A stretch of 64,000 nt of DNA, taken from JBQTII01 sp052387905. Lineage in GTDB: Bacteria > Actinomycetota > Actinomycetes > Sporichthyales > Sporichthyaceae. A program made the translations under genes and the position numbers. This document shows, piece after piece, positions 50,686 through 60,962 of the stretch; position 1 is the first letter of the stretch, and each line of letters begins with the position of its first letter. The DNA lies in assembly GCA_052387905.1 (NCBI GenBank), contig JBQTIR010000002.1, positions 1-64,000 of the forward strand. Direction: 5' to 3'. The notes beneath the pieces were generated by a model that searched no databases, was not told the DNA's origin, and saw nothing but the letters and a program-made list of their open reading frames with translations.

Positions 50686-51819
50686 TCAGACCTCCAGGGT
50701 GAAGACGGCGTGGTTCTGCATGGCGAGACCGCCGCAGCCGTGCACGACGGCCGACCGTGCGCCCGCGGCACCACGGTCGACCCGGCCGGACAGTTGCTCA
50801 GCTGCCTCGGCGAGCCGGACCAGGCCGGTGGCCATGATCGGGTCGGCGGGCAGGGCGCCGCCAGAGGGGTTGACCGCGATACCGGCGCCGGCGCCGTAGA
50901 GCTGCACGGCCTTGCCCGGCTCGGCGAGGCCGAGAGCCTCCAGGACCATCAGCTCAGCGGCGGCCGACCCGGCGCTGACCTCGGCGAGGCCGAGCTCGCC
51001 CGGGTCGGTGATCCCGGCCCGCACGTAGGCCTTCTTCGCCGCGACCGACGCGGCGGTGAACTGGCCGGCGGAGCGGGCGGTGAAGGTGTGCGCCTCACTG
51101 GCTGCGCCATAGCCGGACAACCAGACCGGCGCGTCGCTGATCTTGCGGGCGACGCGCTCGGTGGCGATCAGCACCGCGACCGCGCCGTCGAGCGGGCGGG
51201 CGACCTGCAGCCGGCGCAGCGGCTCGGCGACCAGGTCGCTGGCGGCGATGGCCGCGGCGTCGTGCACTGCGTCGGTCTGCACGTTCGGGTTGGCGCCCGC
51301 ACGCTCCCAGTTGTGCGCGGCGACCTGGGTCAGCACGTCGGGCGGCAGCCCCGTGCGCTCCAGGTACTGCGCGGCGAGCAGGCCCATCGCGACGTTCTGG
51401 CTGAACCCAACCGGACGGGCGAAGAACGGCTCGGCGATCGAGGCGTAATAGGCGGCGACGTCCGACTCGCTCGGCTTGGAATAGGCGACGATCAGCGCCA
51501 CGCGGGCGTTGCCCGAAGCCACCTTGTCTGCGGCATAGGACAAGCCCCACAAGCCGTCCTCCTCCACCCGCGACTCTTCCTTGTGATGCGCACCCATCGC
51601 GCCGAGGAAGCCGCAGTTGGAGATGGAGCGACCGTCCAGGACGTCGCTGCCGCAGTCGATGACGACGTCGACGTCGGCGATGCCCAGCCCGCTACCGGCA
51701 AGGACATCGGAGACGGCGGCGTAGATCAGGTCGACGTGCTGGCGATTGCTCCACGACTCGCGGAGCTGGGTCTGGGCGGTGGCGACAACGGCCACCCGGG
51801 GGATGTCAGAACTGGCCAC
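50686..51819 (-). CDS. Thiolase-fold protein lacking thiolase catalytic residues, 2
   Basis: This protein of 377 residues starts at the GTG at 51819; an earlier TTG lies within the operator. The fold is shown by DIPRVAVVATAQTQLR, the VDVVIDCGSD strand and the NPSGGALPADPI loop (about 304-315). The nucleophile Cys region reads RVEEDGLWGLSY and the His of GHP is replaced by Asp. It has diverged from its neighbour, so the two may form a heteromer with the OB-fold protein. It is the first gene of a seven-gene minus-strand operon ending at 43623, just behind an operator. Confidence 0.83.
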   Translation of the reverse strand: MASSDIPRVAVVATAQTQLRESWSNRQHVDLIYAAVSDVLAGSGLGIADVDVVIDCGSDVLDGRSISNCGFLGAMGAHHKEESRVEEDGLWGLSYAADKVASGNARVALIVAYSKPSESDVAAYYASIAEPFFARPVGFSQNVAMGLLAAQYLERTGLPPDVLTQVAAHNWERAGANPNVQTDAVHDAAAIAASDLVAEPLRRLQVARPLDGAVAVLIATERVARKISDAPVWLSGYGAASEAHTFTARSAGQFTAASVAAKKAYVRAGITDPGELGLAEVSAGSAAAELMVLEALGLAEPGKAVQLYGAGAGIAVNPSGGALPADPIMATGLVRLAEAAEQLSGRVDRGAAGARSAVVHGCGGLAMQNHAVFTLEV

Positions 51820-51836
51820 GTGCGGAACCTTATCTG

Positions 51837-51853
51837 CCAAACGGTTGGTTGGT
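51837..51853. promoter_or_regulatory. TetR-type operator, site 3
   Basis: The minus-strand 17-mer fits MCCWAMCAASCGKTTGG. It is 18 bases upstream of the start of the thiolase-fold operon and would block its promoter. Confidence 0.75.
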
Positions 51854-51870
51854 AAGCGGCGAAAGGAAAA

Positions 51871-51899
51871 GGCCCGCCACCGCTCCTGCGGGGCGGGCC
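51871..51899. terminator. Hairpin terminator of the SnoaL-like gene
   Basis: GGCCCGCC (51871-51878) pairs with GGCGGGCC (51892-51899), with a further inner CCGC/GCGG stem. It is 20 bases beyond the stop of the minus-strand SnoaL-like gene. Confidence 0.75.
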
Positions 51900-51918
51900 C
51901 TCCGGTGGAGAAAGGCGA

Positions 51919-52293
51919 TCACCCGTAGTCGTGGTACTCCACGATCAGGCCGTCGCGGACCGTGTAGAAGGTCGCGAGATCGAGCTTGGCGACGTCACCA
52001 GCCGCCTCGGCGAAGCCAGGAACCGGGGCCGCGGCGGTGCCGGTCCAGGTGTGACAGATGATCGCGAGGTCGCCATCGGAGTGGGCAGCGCGGCGGTTCT
52101 CGAAGCGCTTGTCCGGGAAGGCACCCTTGAATGCGCCGAGCAGGCCACCGAAGCCGTCCCGCCCGTCCACGACGACGCCGCGGTTGTGGTGCTCTACGTG
52201 GATGTCCTCGGCGCAGAGGGCGAGCATGGCGTCGTCGTTGCCGGCGTTGTACGCGTCGACGAACGCCTGGGCGATGCTCAGGGCATCTGCCAT
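51919..52293 (-). CDS. SnoaL-like / NTF2-fold protein
   Basis: This 124-residue protein has the NTF2-like cone fold. MADALSIAQAFVDAYNAGN provides helix 1, followed by CAEDIHVEHHNRG and the C-terminal FYTVRDGLIVEYHDYG. Members include polyketide cyclases, delta-5-3-ketosteroid isomerases and many of unknown role. His residues in VEHHNRG and Asp in the core could form an acid-base site, but none is diagnostic. It sits alone between the thiolase-fold operon and the divergent ligase gene. An isomerase or hydratase role in the pathway is only inferred. Confidence 0.8.
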   Translation of the reverse strand: MADALSIAQAFVDAYNAGNDDAMLALCAEDIHVEHHNRGVVVDGRDGFGGLLGAFKGAFPDKRFENRRAAHSDGDLAIICHTWTGTAAAPVPGFAEAAGDVAKLDLATFYTVRDGLIVEYHDYG

Positions 52294-52366
52294 GGGGGTC
52301 TCCTAGGTGGGCGTCACGGTGCGGATCCGGCAACACGCTGCCGCTCCGCCGCCCGGACCGTCAAGG

Positions 52367-52379
52367 AGTAGTGACTACC
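52367..52379. promoter_or_regulatory. GTAG-NNN-CTAC palindrome between SnoaL-like and ligase genes
   Basis: GTAGTGACTAC at 52368-52378 lies 75 bases upstream of the SnoaL-like start and 82 bases upstream of the ligase start. It is the third such site in the island. Confidence 0.35.
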
Positions 52380-52413
52380 TCCGTTGACGGGTCCGGGTCT
52401 GGCTCGTACTCTC

Positions 52414-52430
52414 CCAAACGCTTGTTTGGT
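52414..52430. promoter_or_regulatory. TetR-type operator, site 4
   Basis: CCAAAC-GCTT-GTTTGG is a perfect 6-bp palindrome. Read on the minus strand it fits MCCWAMCAASCGKTTGG. It lies 30 bases upstream of the ligase start. Confidence 0.8.
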
Positions 52431-52459
52431 AAGCCCGCTCCTCTGTCTTCCAGGTGGTC

Positions 52460-54037
52460 ATGGCGTTCTCCAGCCCCTACACACCCTTCACCGCACTGCC
52501 CCAACTACTCGAGCACCGCGTGTCGAGTACGCCGGACCGGGTGGCGGTGCGCATGCACGAGCACCCGTACAGCTACGCCGAACTCTGGGCACGCGCGGCA
52601 CGCGTGCAGGGCTGGCTCCTCGACGCCGGGGTGCGGCGCGGGGACAACGTGGCACTGCTGATGCGCAACTCGATCGAGTTCCTCGACGCCTGGCTGGCGT
52701 TGGCGCGCATGGGGGCGGTCGCGGTGCCGATCAATACCGCGTCGGTCGGCGACGCACTACACCACACGCTCGCGCACTCGGAGTCCGTCGGCGTCATCGC
52801 CGATTCGGACCTGCTCGGCGCGGTGCGCTCCGCCGGGGACTACCCCGACCTGCGCTGGCAGGTCGCCGTGGGTGAGCCGGCCGACGGCGCTGCGCCGTTC
52901 GCCGACCTGATCGCGGCGACCAACTCCACCCCGTCACCGCTGCGCAGCGACGGCTTGGACGCGATGAACATCATCTACACCTCCGGCACGACCGGCCTGC
53001 CCAAGGGCGTCGTGCTCTCCCACGGCAGCTACCTCAACACCGGCGGCTACTTCGCCCACCACCTGGGCCTGCACGAGCGCGACGTCCTGCACACCTGCCT
53101 GCCGTTGTTCCACTGCAACGCCCAGCAGACAACGCTGATGGCCGGGCTCACGCTCGGGGCCGAGGTCGTCGTCGACCGCTCGTTCTCGCTCTCGGGCTTC
53201 TGGGACTGGATCGAGCGCAGCGGGGCGACCGTCACGAACCTGCTCGGGGTGATGCTGGCCCTGCTCTCGAAGCGGGAGCCGGACATCGCCGAACAGTGCG
53301 AGCGCCTTCGGTATGTGGTGGCGGCCCCGGTGCCCGAGGATCTGCACCGACCGCTGGAGGCGCGCTGGGGGGTGCGCATCGTCGAGGGCTACGGATTGAC
53401 CGAGACCGGCACGATGGCCTGCATCAATCCGCCCGACGACACCCGCTCGGGCACCATCGGGCGACCGCTCGAGCACAACGAGCTTCGCATCGTGGACGAG
53501 GCGGGCCAGGACGTGCCGGACGAGACGCCGGGTCAGATTCTGACTCGCAGTCGGATCGAGGGCGCGTACATGAGTGGGTATTTCAAGGCACCCGAGGCGA
53601 CGGCCGAGGCGATGGCGGGCGGCTGGTTCCACACCGGCGACATCGGCCGCCGACGCGCGGACGGCTACTACGTCTTCGTCGACCGCGGCAAGGACACCAT
53701 CCGCCGACGCGGGGAGAACATCAGCTCCTTCCTGGTCGAGAAGGCGATGCTTGCGCACCCGGAGGTTGCCGAGGTCGCCGCCATTGGCGTCCCCTCGGAG
53801 CTCTCGGAGGAGGACGTGAAAATCGTCGTCGTGCGCCGGGCGGGTTCGACGCTGAGCGAGTCAGCGCTCGCGCTTTGGTCCGACGAACGTCTCGGGGACT
53901 TCATGCGCCCGCGCTACGTCGAGTTCCGCGACGCGCTGCCGCGCACGGAGACCGGACGCGTGCAGAAGTTCCTGCTGCGCGCCGACGGTGCCGGCGCTGC
54001 GTGGGACCGTGGCGACGACCGGTCGCCGCGGGCATGA
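52460..54037 (+). CDS. AMP-forming acyl-CoA ligase (CaiC-like)
   Basis: This 525-residue ANL-family ligase starts at the ATG at 52460. The P-loop MNIIYTSGTTGLPKGVVLSH lies near residues 170-189, GYGLTETG near 311-318, WFHTGDIGRRRADGYYVFVDR near 391-411 and RRRGENISS after it. The C-terminal catalytic Lys lies in ETGRVQKFLL near residue 508. It resembles crotonobetaine/carnitine-CoA ligases, a group with broad substrates. Operator site 4 immediately upstream ties it to the TetR regulon. It would activate the acid produced by P450 and dehydrogenase steps. Confidence 0.9.
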   Translation: MAFSSPYTPFTALPQLLEHRVSSTPDRVAVRMHEHPYSYAELWARAARVQGWLLDAGVRRGDNVALLMRNSIEFLDAWLALARMGAVAVPINTASVGDALHHTLAHSESVGVIADSDLLGAVRSAGDYPDLRWQVAVGEPADGAAPFADLIAATNSTPSPLRSDGLDAMNIIYTSGTTGLPKGVVLSHGSYLNTGGYFAHHLGLHERDVLHTCLPLFHCNAQQTTLMAGLTLGAEVVVDRSFSLSGFWDWIERSGATVTNLLGVMLALLSKREPDIAEQCERLRYVVAAPVPEDLHRPLEARWGVRIVEGYGLTETGTMACINPPDDTRSGTIGRPLEHNELRIVDEAGQDVPDETPGQILTRSRIEGAYMSGYFKAPEATAEAMAGGWFHTGDIGRRRADGYYVFVDRGKDTIRRRGENISSFLVEKAMLAHPEVAEVAAIGVPSELSEEDVKIVVVRRAGSTLSESALALWSDERLGDFMRPRYVEFRDALPRTETGRVQKFLLRADGAGAAWDRGDDRSPRA

Positions 54038-54056
54038 TGCGAGCCAAACCCCCCAA

Positions 54057-54114
54057 CTTCGGGCGCGTGTTCGACCTATCCCAGGCCCTCGATAGGTCCA
54101 CACGCCGCCCGAAG
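54057..54114. repeat. Dispersed palindromic repeat family A, copy 2
   Basis: Left arm CTTCGGGCG...GACCTATC and right arm GATAGGTC...GCCCGAAG pair over about 24 bases around CCAGGCCCTC. The right arm continues ATGGGGATTA, matching copy 1 at 29845-29900. It lies between the ligase and the biotin-carrier gene. Confidence 0.75.
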
Positions 54115-54143
54115 ATGGGGATTAGACGACAGGAGTGGCGCGC

Positions 54144-54620
54144 ATGGCACTGAGTCCGCCGGACATCAAGGCGATCCTGGACGCGCTGGAGGCCTCGGAC
54201 TGGGACTCGGCCTCCGTCAGCGTGGACGGGGTGACGATCGCCGTGTCCCGCAACGGCGCCGCCCTGCCCGGTTCTCCCGCCGCTGCCCCGACCTCCCCAC
54301 CGCCACCTGCACCAGCCCTCGCCGCACCGACGGCGGCGGCGCCGGCCGCGGCCGCACCTGCCGCTGCGGCACCGGCAGGTCATGTCGTCACCGCCCCGAG
54401 CGTCGGGGTGTTCTGGCGTTCACCCCGCCCGGGCGCGCCGCCGTTCGTCGAGGTCGGTCAGCGGGTGGAAGTCGGGGACACCGTCTGCATCGTCGAGATG
54501 ATGAAGTTGATGACCAACGTCGCCTCCGACGTCGCCGGTGTGATTACCGCGGTGCACCAGCAGAACGCGGCTCAGGTGGAGTTTGGCGCACCCTTGGTCT
54601 CGATTGACCCTGCCAGCTGA
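54144..54620 (+). CDS. Biotin carboxyl carrier protein
   Basis: This 158-residue protein starts at an ATG with AGGAG eight bases upstream. A short N-terminal helical segment is followed by an Ala/Pro linker (about 40-77) and a biotinyl domain (about 78-158). The biotin Lys lies in VEMMKLM, a variant of the usual EAMKM. It probably carries the carboxyl group between the biotin carboxylase (45095) and the carboxyltransferase (43623). It is encoded 8-11 kb away on the opposite strand, after the TetR-controlled ligase gene. Confidence 0.88.
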   Translation: MALSPPDIKAILDALEASDWDSASVSVDGVTIAVSRNGAALPGSPAAAPTSPPPPAPALAAPTAAAPAAAAPAAAAPAGHVVTAPSVGVFWRSPRPGAPPFVEVGQRVEVGDTVCIVEMMKLMTNVASDVAGVITAVHQQNAAQVEFGAPLVSIDPAS

Positions 54621-54627
54621 CGCGGCG

Positions 54628-56283
54628 TCAGCCGACGGGGGCGCCCTCACGGCGGCGGGCCTTCTTCGTCGTGCGCCAGCGCTCGTCGAGCGGGACCGGG
54701 TCGCCTTGATGGCCGCACTCGCTGCACGGCGGCGGGGAGAGCGCTGCCATTGACGCGGACGGCGCGGCCGGATGCCCGAAGCCCGGGAGGTTGTCCGCCG
54801 GGACCTCCGCCACCGGGTGCGCCGGTAGGTAGACCAGCGCCAGCACCGCCCCGAACATGCAGACCGCGGCGGCAACCAGGCACCCGACGAAGAGCCCGTC
54901 GAGAAAACCCTGCTGGGCGATCGTGAGCACCGAGACGTCGCCGGTCCGCGCGGCGGTCATCGCGGCGCCGCCGAGCGACTCCTGCGCGGCGGCCAGAGTC
55001 GCCGGGTCGGAGATGCCGTCGGCGAGGGTCTCGCGGTACATCGACACCGAGACGCTGCCGATCACGGCGACACCGAGCGTCCCGCCCAGCTCCCGGGTTG
55101 CGTCGTTCACGGCCGAGCCGATACCGGCTTTGGCGGCAGGGACAACGCCCATGATCGCCTCGGTGGCCGGGGCACTGGTCAGACCCAGGCCCGAACCGAT
55201 AATGATCATCTGACACACAATCACGGTGTAGGTCGTATTGGCATCATCGGCGGAGATCCAGATGAAGCCGCCGCCCATGAGCAGCAGACCCGCGGCGACG
55301 ACGAGTTTGGTCCCGAAGCGCACCGCTAATGCGGTTCCGGCCAGGGAGGTGATCGCGACGGCGACCGCGACCGGGATCTGGCGCAGGCCGGCTTCCAGCA
55401 CGCCCCAGCCGAGGATGAATTGGGAGTACTGGGTGATGAGGAAGATGAAACCGAACAGCGCGAAGAACGAGAGCGTGACCGCACCGGAGGCGGCGGTGAA
55501 ACGCAGGTTCTTGAACAGGCGCACGTCGAGCATCGGGTGCTCTCGGCGACTTTCCCACCACGCGAATGCGGCCAGCAGCAGGGCGCCGGCGCCGAAGTCC
55601 GCCAAGGTCTCGGTCGAGCCCCAACCGCGCTCGGAGGCCTCGATGATGGTGTACACGATCAGACCGAGCGCGGCGATCGAAAGCAGCAGGCCGAGGTAGT
55701 CCAGCGGTGGCGTCTCGGGGTCCCGGCTGGTCGGGACGAAGATGACGGCGAGGATCAACGTCAGCAGTGCGACGGCGGCGCAGAACAGGAACGCCGCGCC
55801 CCAGGCCGAGGCCTCCGAGAGCGCACCGCCGACAATCGGTCCGATCGCCACGGCGCCACCGGTCGCGGCGCCCCAGATGCCGATGGCCTTGGCGCGCTCC
55901 CCGCGCTCGGGGAAGACATTGGAGATGATCGAGAGCGTCGTCGGGAAGACCACCGCCGCACCCAGACCGGCAACCGCGCGCCAGAGGATGAGCTCGTTTG
56001 CCGAGTTCGCATAAGCCGAGAGCAGTGAGGCGACGAGATAGATCGACAGGCCGGCTACCAGGGCGCCCTTGCGACCGAAACGGTCCGAGAGCGATCCGCA
56101 GGCCAGGACCAACGCGGCGAAGACGAGGTTGAAGGCGTCGACGATCCAAAGCAGGTCGCGGGTCGAGGCGTCCAGGTCGCGCGTCAACGACGGAAGCAGG
56201 ATATTGACGATCATCGTCGCGACGTTGACCGTGAACGCGCCCAGGCAGCAGACGAGCAGCACGGCCCAGCGGTTGGCCGTCAT
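54628..56283 (-). CDS. MFS drug/metabolite exporter, 14-helix DHA2 type
   Basis: This 551-residue protein has about 14 hydrophobic segments. LSDRFGRKGALVAG (about 62-75) is the loop 2-3 motif A, and GPIVGGALSE (about 149-158) is motif C of proton-driven exporters. The C-terminal cytoplasmic tail has a CSECG pair and a basic end. It exports hydrophobic compounds or toxic intermediates using the proton gradient. A palindromic operator lies within 20 bases of the start, so a local-acting repressor likely controls it. It converges on the biotin-carrier gene with seven bases between stops. Confidence 0.9.
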   Translation of the reverse strand: MTANRWAVLLVCCLGAFTVNVATMIVNILLPSLTRDLDASTRDLLWIVDAFNLVFAALVLACGSLSDRFGRKGALVAGLSIYLVASLLSAYANSANELILWRAVAGLGAAVVFPTTLSIISNVFPERGERAKAIGIWGAATGGAVAIGPIVGGALSEASAWGAAFLFCAAVALLTLILAVIFVPTSRDPETPPLDYLGLLLSIAALGLIVYTIIEASERGWGSTETLADFGAGALLLAAFAWWESRREHPMLDVRLFKNLRFTAASGAVTLSFFALFGFIFLITQYSQFILGWGVLEAGLRQIPVAVAVAITSLAGTALAVRFGTKLVVAAGLLLMGGGFIWISADDANTTYTVIVCQMIIIGSGLGLTSAPATEAIMGVVPAAKAGIGSAVNDATRELGGTLGVAVIGSVSVSMYRETLADGISDPATLAAAQESLGGAAMTAARTGDVSVLTIAQQGFLDGLFVGCLVAAAVCMFGAVLALVYLPAHPVAEVPADNLPGFGHPAAPSASMAALSPPPCSECGHQGDPVPLDERWRTTKKARRREGAPVG

Positions 56284-56288
56284 GGTTA

Positions 56289-56303
56289 TAGAACGTAGTT
56301 CTA
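56289..56303. promoter_or_regulatory. Operator TAGAAC-GTA-GTTCTA over the MFS start region
   Basis: This perfect 6-3-6 palindrome covers positions -6 to -20 from the MFS start codon, where the ribosome site would be. The message may therefore be leaderless or translation-poor; binding would occlude the promoter. Its sequence differs from the MCCWAMCAASCGKTTGG sites. Confidence 0.6.
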
Positions 56304-56346
56304 CACTGGCCCGGGCGTCAATGCCCTGGGGTACTGCGGCTGACGG

Positions 56347-56916
56347 TCAGTCCGCAGCGAGTAGCTCCGCCTTCAGTTCGTCGTATTCGCCATCGCTGAG
56401 GACCCCGCTGAACTTGAGCAGAGCGAGACGTTCGAGCTTGTCCGCAGCCTCGGCCGGGAGAGCAGGGCCGGGCAACCCGGCGACTGTCCCGACAGCGAAT
56501 CCGTCGGCGGAGAGCTCCTCCGTGCGGGCGGACTGCCCGGGAATCACCGCCCCTGCCCCGACGGGGTGCAGGTGCGGAATCGGGGGCAGGGGCTCGACGG
56601 GCTCGCCCGGGTCGCCCCAGCCGCGCAGCACCGGCTCCAGCACCAACGCCAACAGGACCTGCTCGGCGCGTTCGGCCTCCCCGGCCGGTAGGCCGAGCTC
56701 GTGCACACCGTCGGTCGTCGTGATGTGCAACGGGGTGAACAGACGACCGGGATCGCCGGCGGCCACACTGAGGACCGAGCTCAACGACACCTCGGTGACG
56801 ACCTCCGCCCCCCGCCAGGCCGAGCGCGCCAGCACGACGCAGTCCTCGTGGATGCGCAAGTGCCCAGCTCTGCCGTCGATGCGGCAGAGAAACTGCGCCA
56901 ACGGTTCCTCGCTCAT
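56347..56916 (-). CDS. SHOCT-domain protein of unknown function
   Basis: This protein has 189 residues. The N-terminal half (about 1-95) looks like a small beta domain (CRIDGRAGHLRIHEDCVVL and SLSSVLSVAAGD), possibly PH-like. The middle is Pro/Gly-rich. The C-terminal LERLALLKFSGVLSDGEYDELKAELL (about 161-186) is a SHOCT motif, a short helical oligomerisation module. No transmembrane segment is visible. It is monocistronic between the MFS gene and the mutase operon, with no functional clue from neighbours. Confidence 0.75.
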   Translation of the reverse strand: MSEEPLAQFLCRIDGRAGHLRIHEDCVVLARSAWRGAEVVTEVSLSSVLSVAAGDPGRLFTPLHITTTDGVHELGLPAGEAERAEQVLLALVLEPVLRGWGDPGEPVEPLPPIPHLHPVGAGAVIPGQSARTEELSADGFAVGTVAGLPGPALPAEAADKLERLALLKFSGVLSDGEYDELKAELLAAD

Positions 56917-57231
56917 GCAGCCTCCTTCGTCGGCCGCGCTCGCGTAGCTGCTCCCCTAGTGGCTCGCTCGCTGCGCTCGCTCACGTGTATCCCCGCTCTC
57001 CGTCCGGTTCTGCGACGGCCGAGCCATCGCCCTCCAGCATCACCCAAGCAGAGATCGCAGCGGCCGTGGGAACAGTTCGGGCGATTCCGGACGTATCGCG
57101 CCCCTGGCGCGGTCCTCGCGTCAAGCGGGTCTGATTCGCGGGGGCCGAGCACGCTGGCCTACGCTCAGATGCCCCGCAAGCGAGCCCCGGAGGAACCCCG
57201 CCATGCCCGACGTGCGAAGCCGGTGGATCCG
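56917..57231 (+). promoter_or_regulatory. Non-coding region upstream of the mutase operon
   Basis: These 315 bases show no convincing gene. They contain a GCTCGCTCGCTGCGCTCGCT repeat at 56961-56983. The mutase promoter must lie here, but no -35/-10 pair stands out. An in-frame ATG at 57169 could extend the mutase small subunit by 21 residues. Confidence 0.4.
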
Positions 57232-58663
57232 ATGAGTGGCACCGACGAGCTGATCCTGGCTGCGGAGTTCCCGGCGGCCACCCACGAACAGTGGCGCGCG
57301 CTGGTCGCGAAGATCGTCGACAAATCCGGGGCGCAGTACCCGGCGGGGCAGCCGGAGCAGGCGCTGGCCTCGCGCACCCATGACGGCATCGCGATCGCGC
57401 CGTTGTACCCGGCCGGGGTCACCGCCGGTGCTCCCGGGGCGATGCCGTTCACCCGGGGCCGCACCGCGGATGGCATCCGCCACGGCTGGGACGTGCGCGC
57501 GCAGCAGGGGAACCCGGACGTCAAGATCGCGCACGAGCAGATCTTGGAGGACCTCGCCGGGGGCGCAAGCTCGCTGTGGCTGCGCGTCGGTGCGGCCGGG
57601 ACCCCGACCGCGGACCTCGGCGCCGCGTTGGACGAGGTACTGCTGGACCTGATCGCCGTCGCGCTGGACGGCGGGGTCGACGCCATCGCGGCCGCCCGTG
57701 CCTACCTCTCGCTCGCAGCCGAGGGTGGGTTCACCCCCCAGACCTTGAGCGGCACGCTCGGCGTCGACCCGCTCGCCGTGCTCGCGCGCACCGGCAACGG
57801 TGCGGACCTGCGCGAGGCGGGCGCCTTCGCCGCCCAGGTAGCGGGTACGCACCCCGGGCTACGCACGATCACCGTCGACGCGCTGGCGTTCCATGAGGCC
57901 GGCGCGACCGACGCCCAGGAACTCGGCGCCTCGCTCGCCGCCGGCGTCGCCTACCTGCGGGCCCTGACTGACGCCGGGCTGAGCGTCGAGGACGCACTGA
58001 AGCAGATCGAATTCCGCTACGCCGTGACGGCCGATCAGTTTGCCGGCATCGCGAAGTTGCGCGCTGCCCGGCGTTGTTGGGCACGCATCGCTGAAGTCAG
58101 TGGCGTCAGCACCGCCGCGGCGGGCCAACGTCAGCACGCGGTCAGCTCGTGGCCGATGATGACCCGTCAGGACCCGTGGACCAACATGCTGCGCGGGACT
58201 CTCGCGTGCTTCGCCGCCTGTGTCGGCGGCGCGGATGCCGTTACCGTGCTGCCCTTTGACGCCGCCCTCGGCCTGCCCGATCCGCTCGCCCGCCGCATCG
58301 CGCGCAACACTCCGGCGCTGCTGGTCGAGGAGTCCCACATCGCCAAGGTCATCGACCCGGCCGGCGGCTCAGGCTACGTGGAGTCGTTGACGGAGTCCCT
58401 CGCCCGCGCCGCGTGGGCGGAGTTCACCGGGATCGAAACCGGGGGCGGCATCGTGACGGCGCTGAGCGACGGGTCTTTGGCCACCCGCATCGGCGAGGCC
58501 CGGGCGGCGCGACTGGAGGCCGTGACGGAGAAGCGGGAAACGATCTTGGGGGTCAACGCTTTTCCGCTCGCCGGCGAGCACCTGCTCGAACGCACGCCCG
58601 CCCCGAAACCACCCGGCGGCGGCCTGCCGCGCATCCGCTGGTCCGACATGCTGGAGGCCACCG

Positions 58664-58671
<8 letters not shown>
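57232..58671 (+). CDS. mutA: Methylmalonyl-CoA mutase small subunit, lacking the C-terminal B12-like domain
   Basis: This 479-residue protein is the non-catalytic partner of the mutase. The TIM barrel is complete: APLYPAGVTAGAPGAMPFTRG (about 58-78), HGWDVRAQQ, SWPMMTRQDPWTNMLRGT (about 305-322) and VIDPAGGSGYVESLT (about 374-388). Usual small subunits run to about 600 residues with a degenerate cobalamin-binding domain; here the protein stops just after the barrel. It overlaps the large subunit by eight bases. Together they interconvert methylmalonyl-CoA and succinyl-CoA, feeding propionyl-CoA carbon into the TCA cycle. Confidence 0.9.
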
Positions 58672-60856
<2,185 letters not shown>

Positions 60857-60869
60857 TGAGCCGCGGGAC

Positions 60870-60941
60870 GGCATGCATGCCGTACCAACCGGTATCGGGC
60901 CGTGAACACCGGCGTGTCGTGGTGCTTTGGGCATGCATGCC
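60870..60941. repeat. Dispersed GGCATGCATGCC-bounded palindromic repeat, copy 2
   Basis: This 72-bp element is bounded by GGCATGCATGCC at both ends. CCGGCGTGTCGTGG is the inverse of the matching part of 36305-36377. It fills the gap between mutB and meaB and overlaps possible early starts of meaB. Confidence 0.8.
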
Positions 60942-60962
60942 GCCGCGGCTGGGTCTCAGGTG

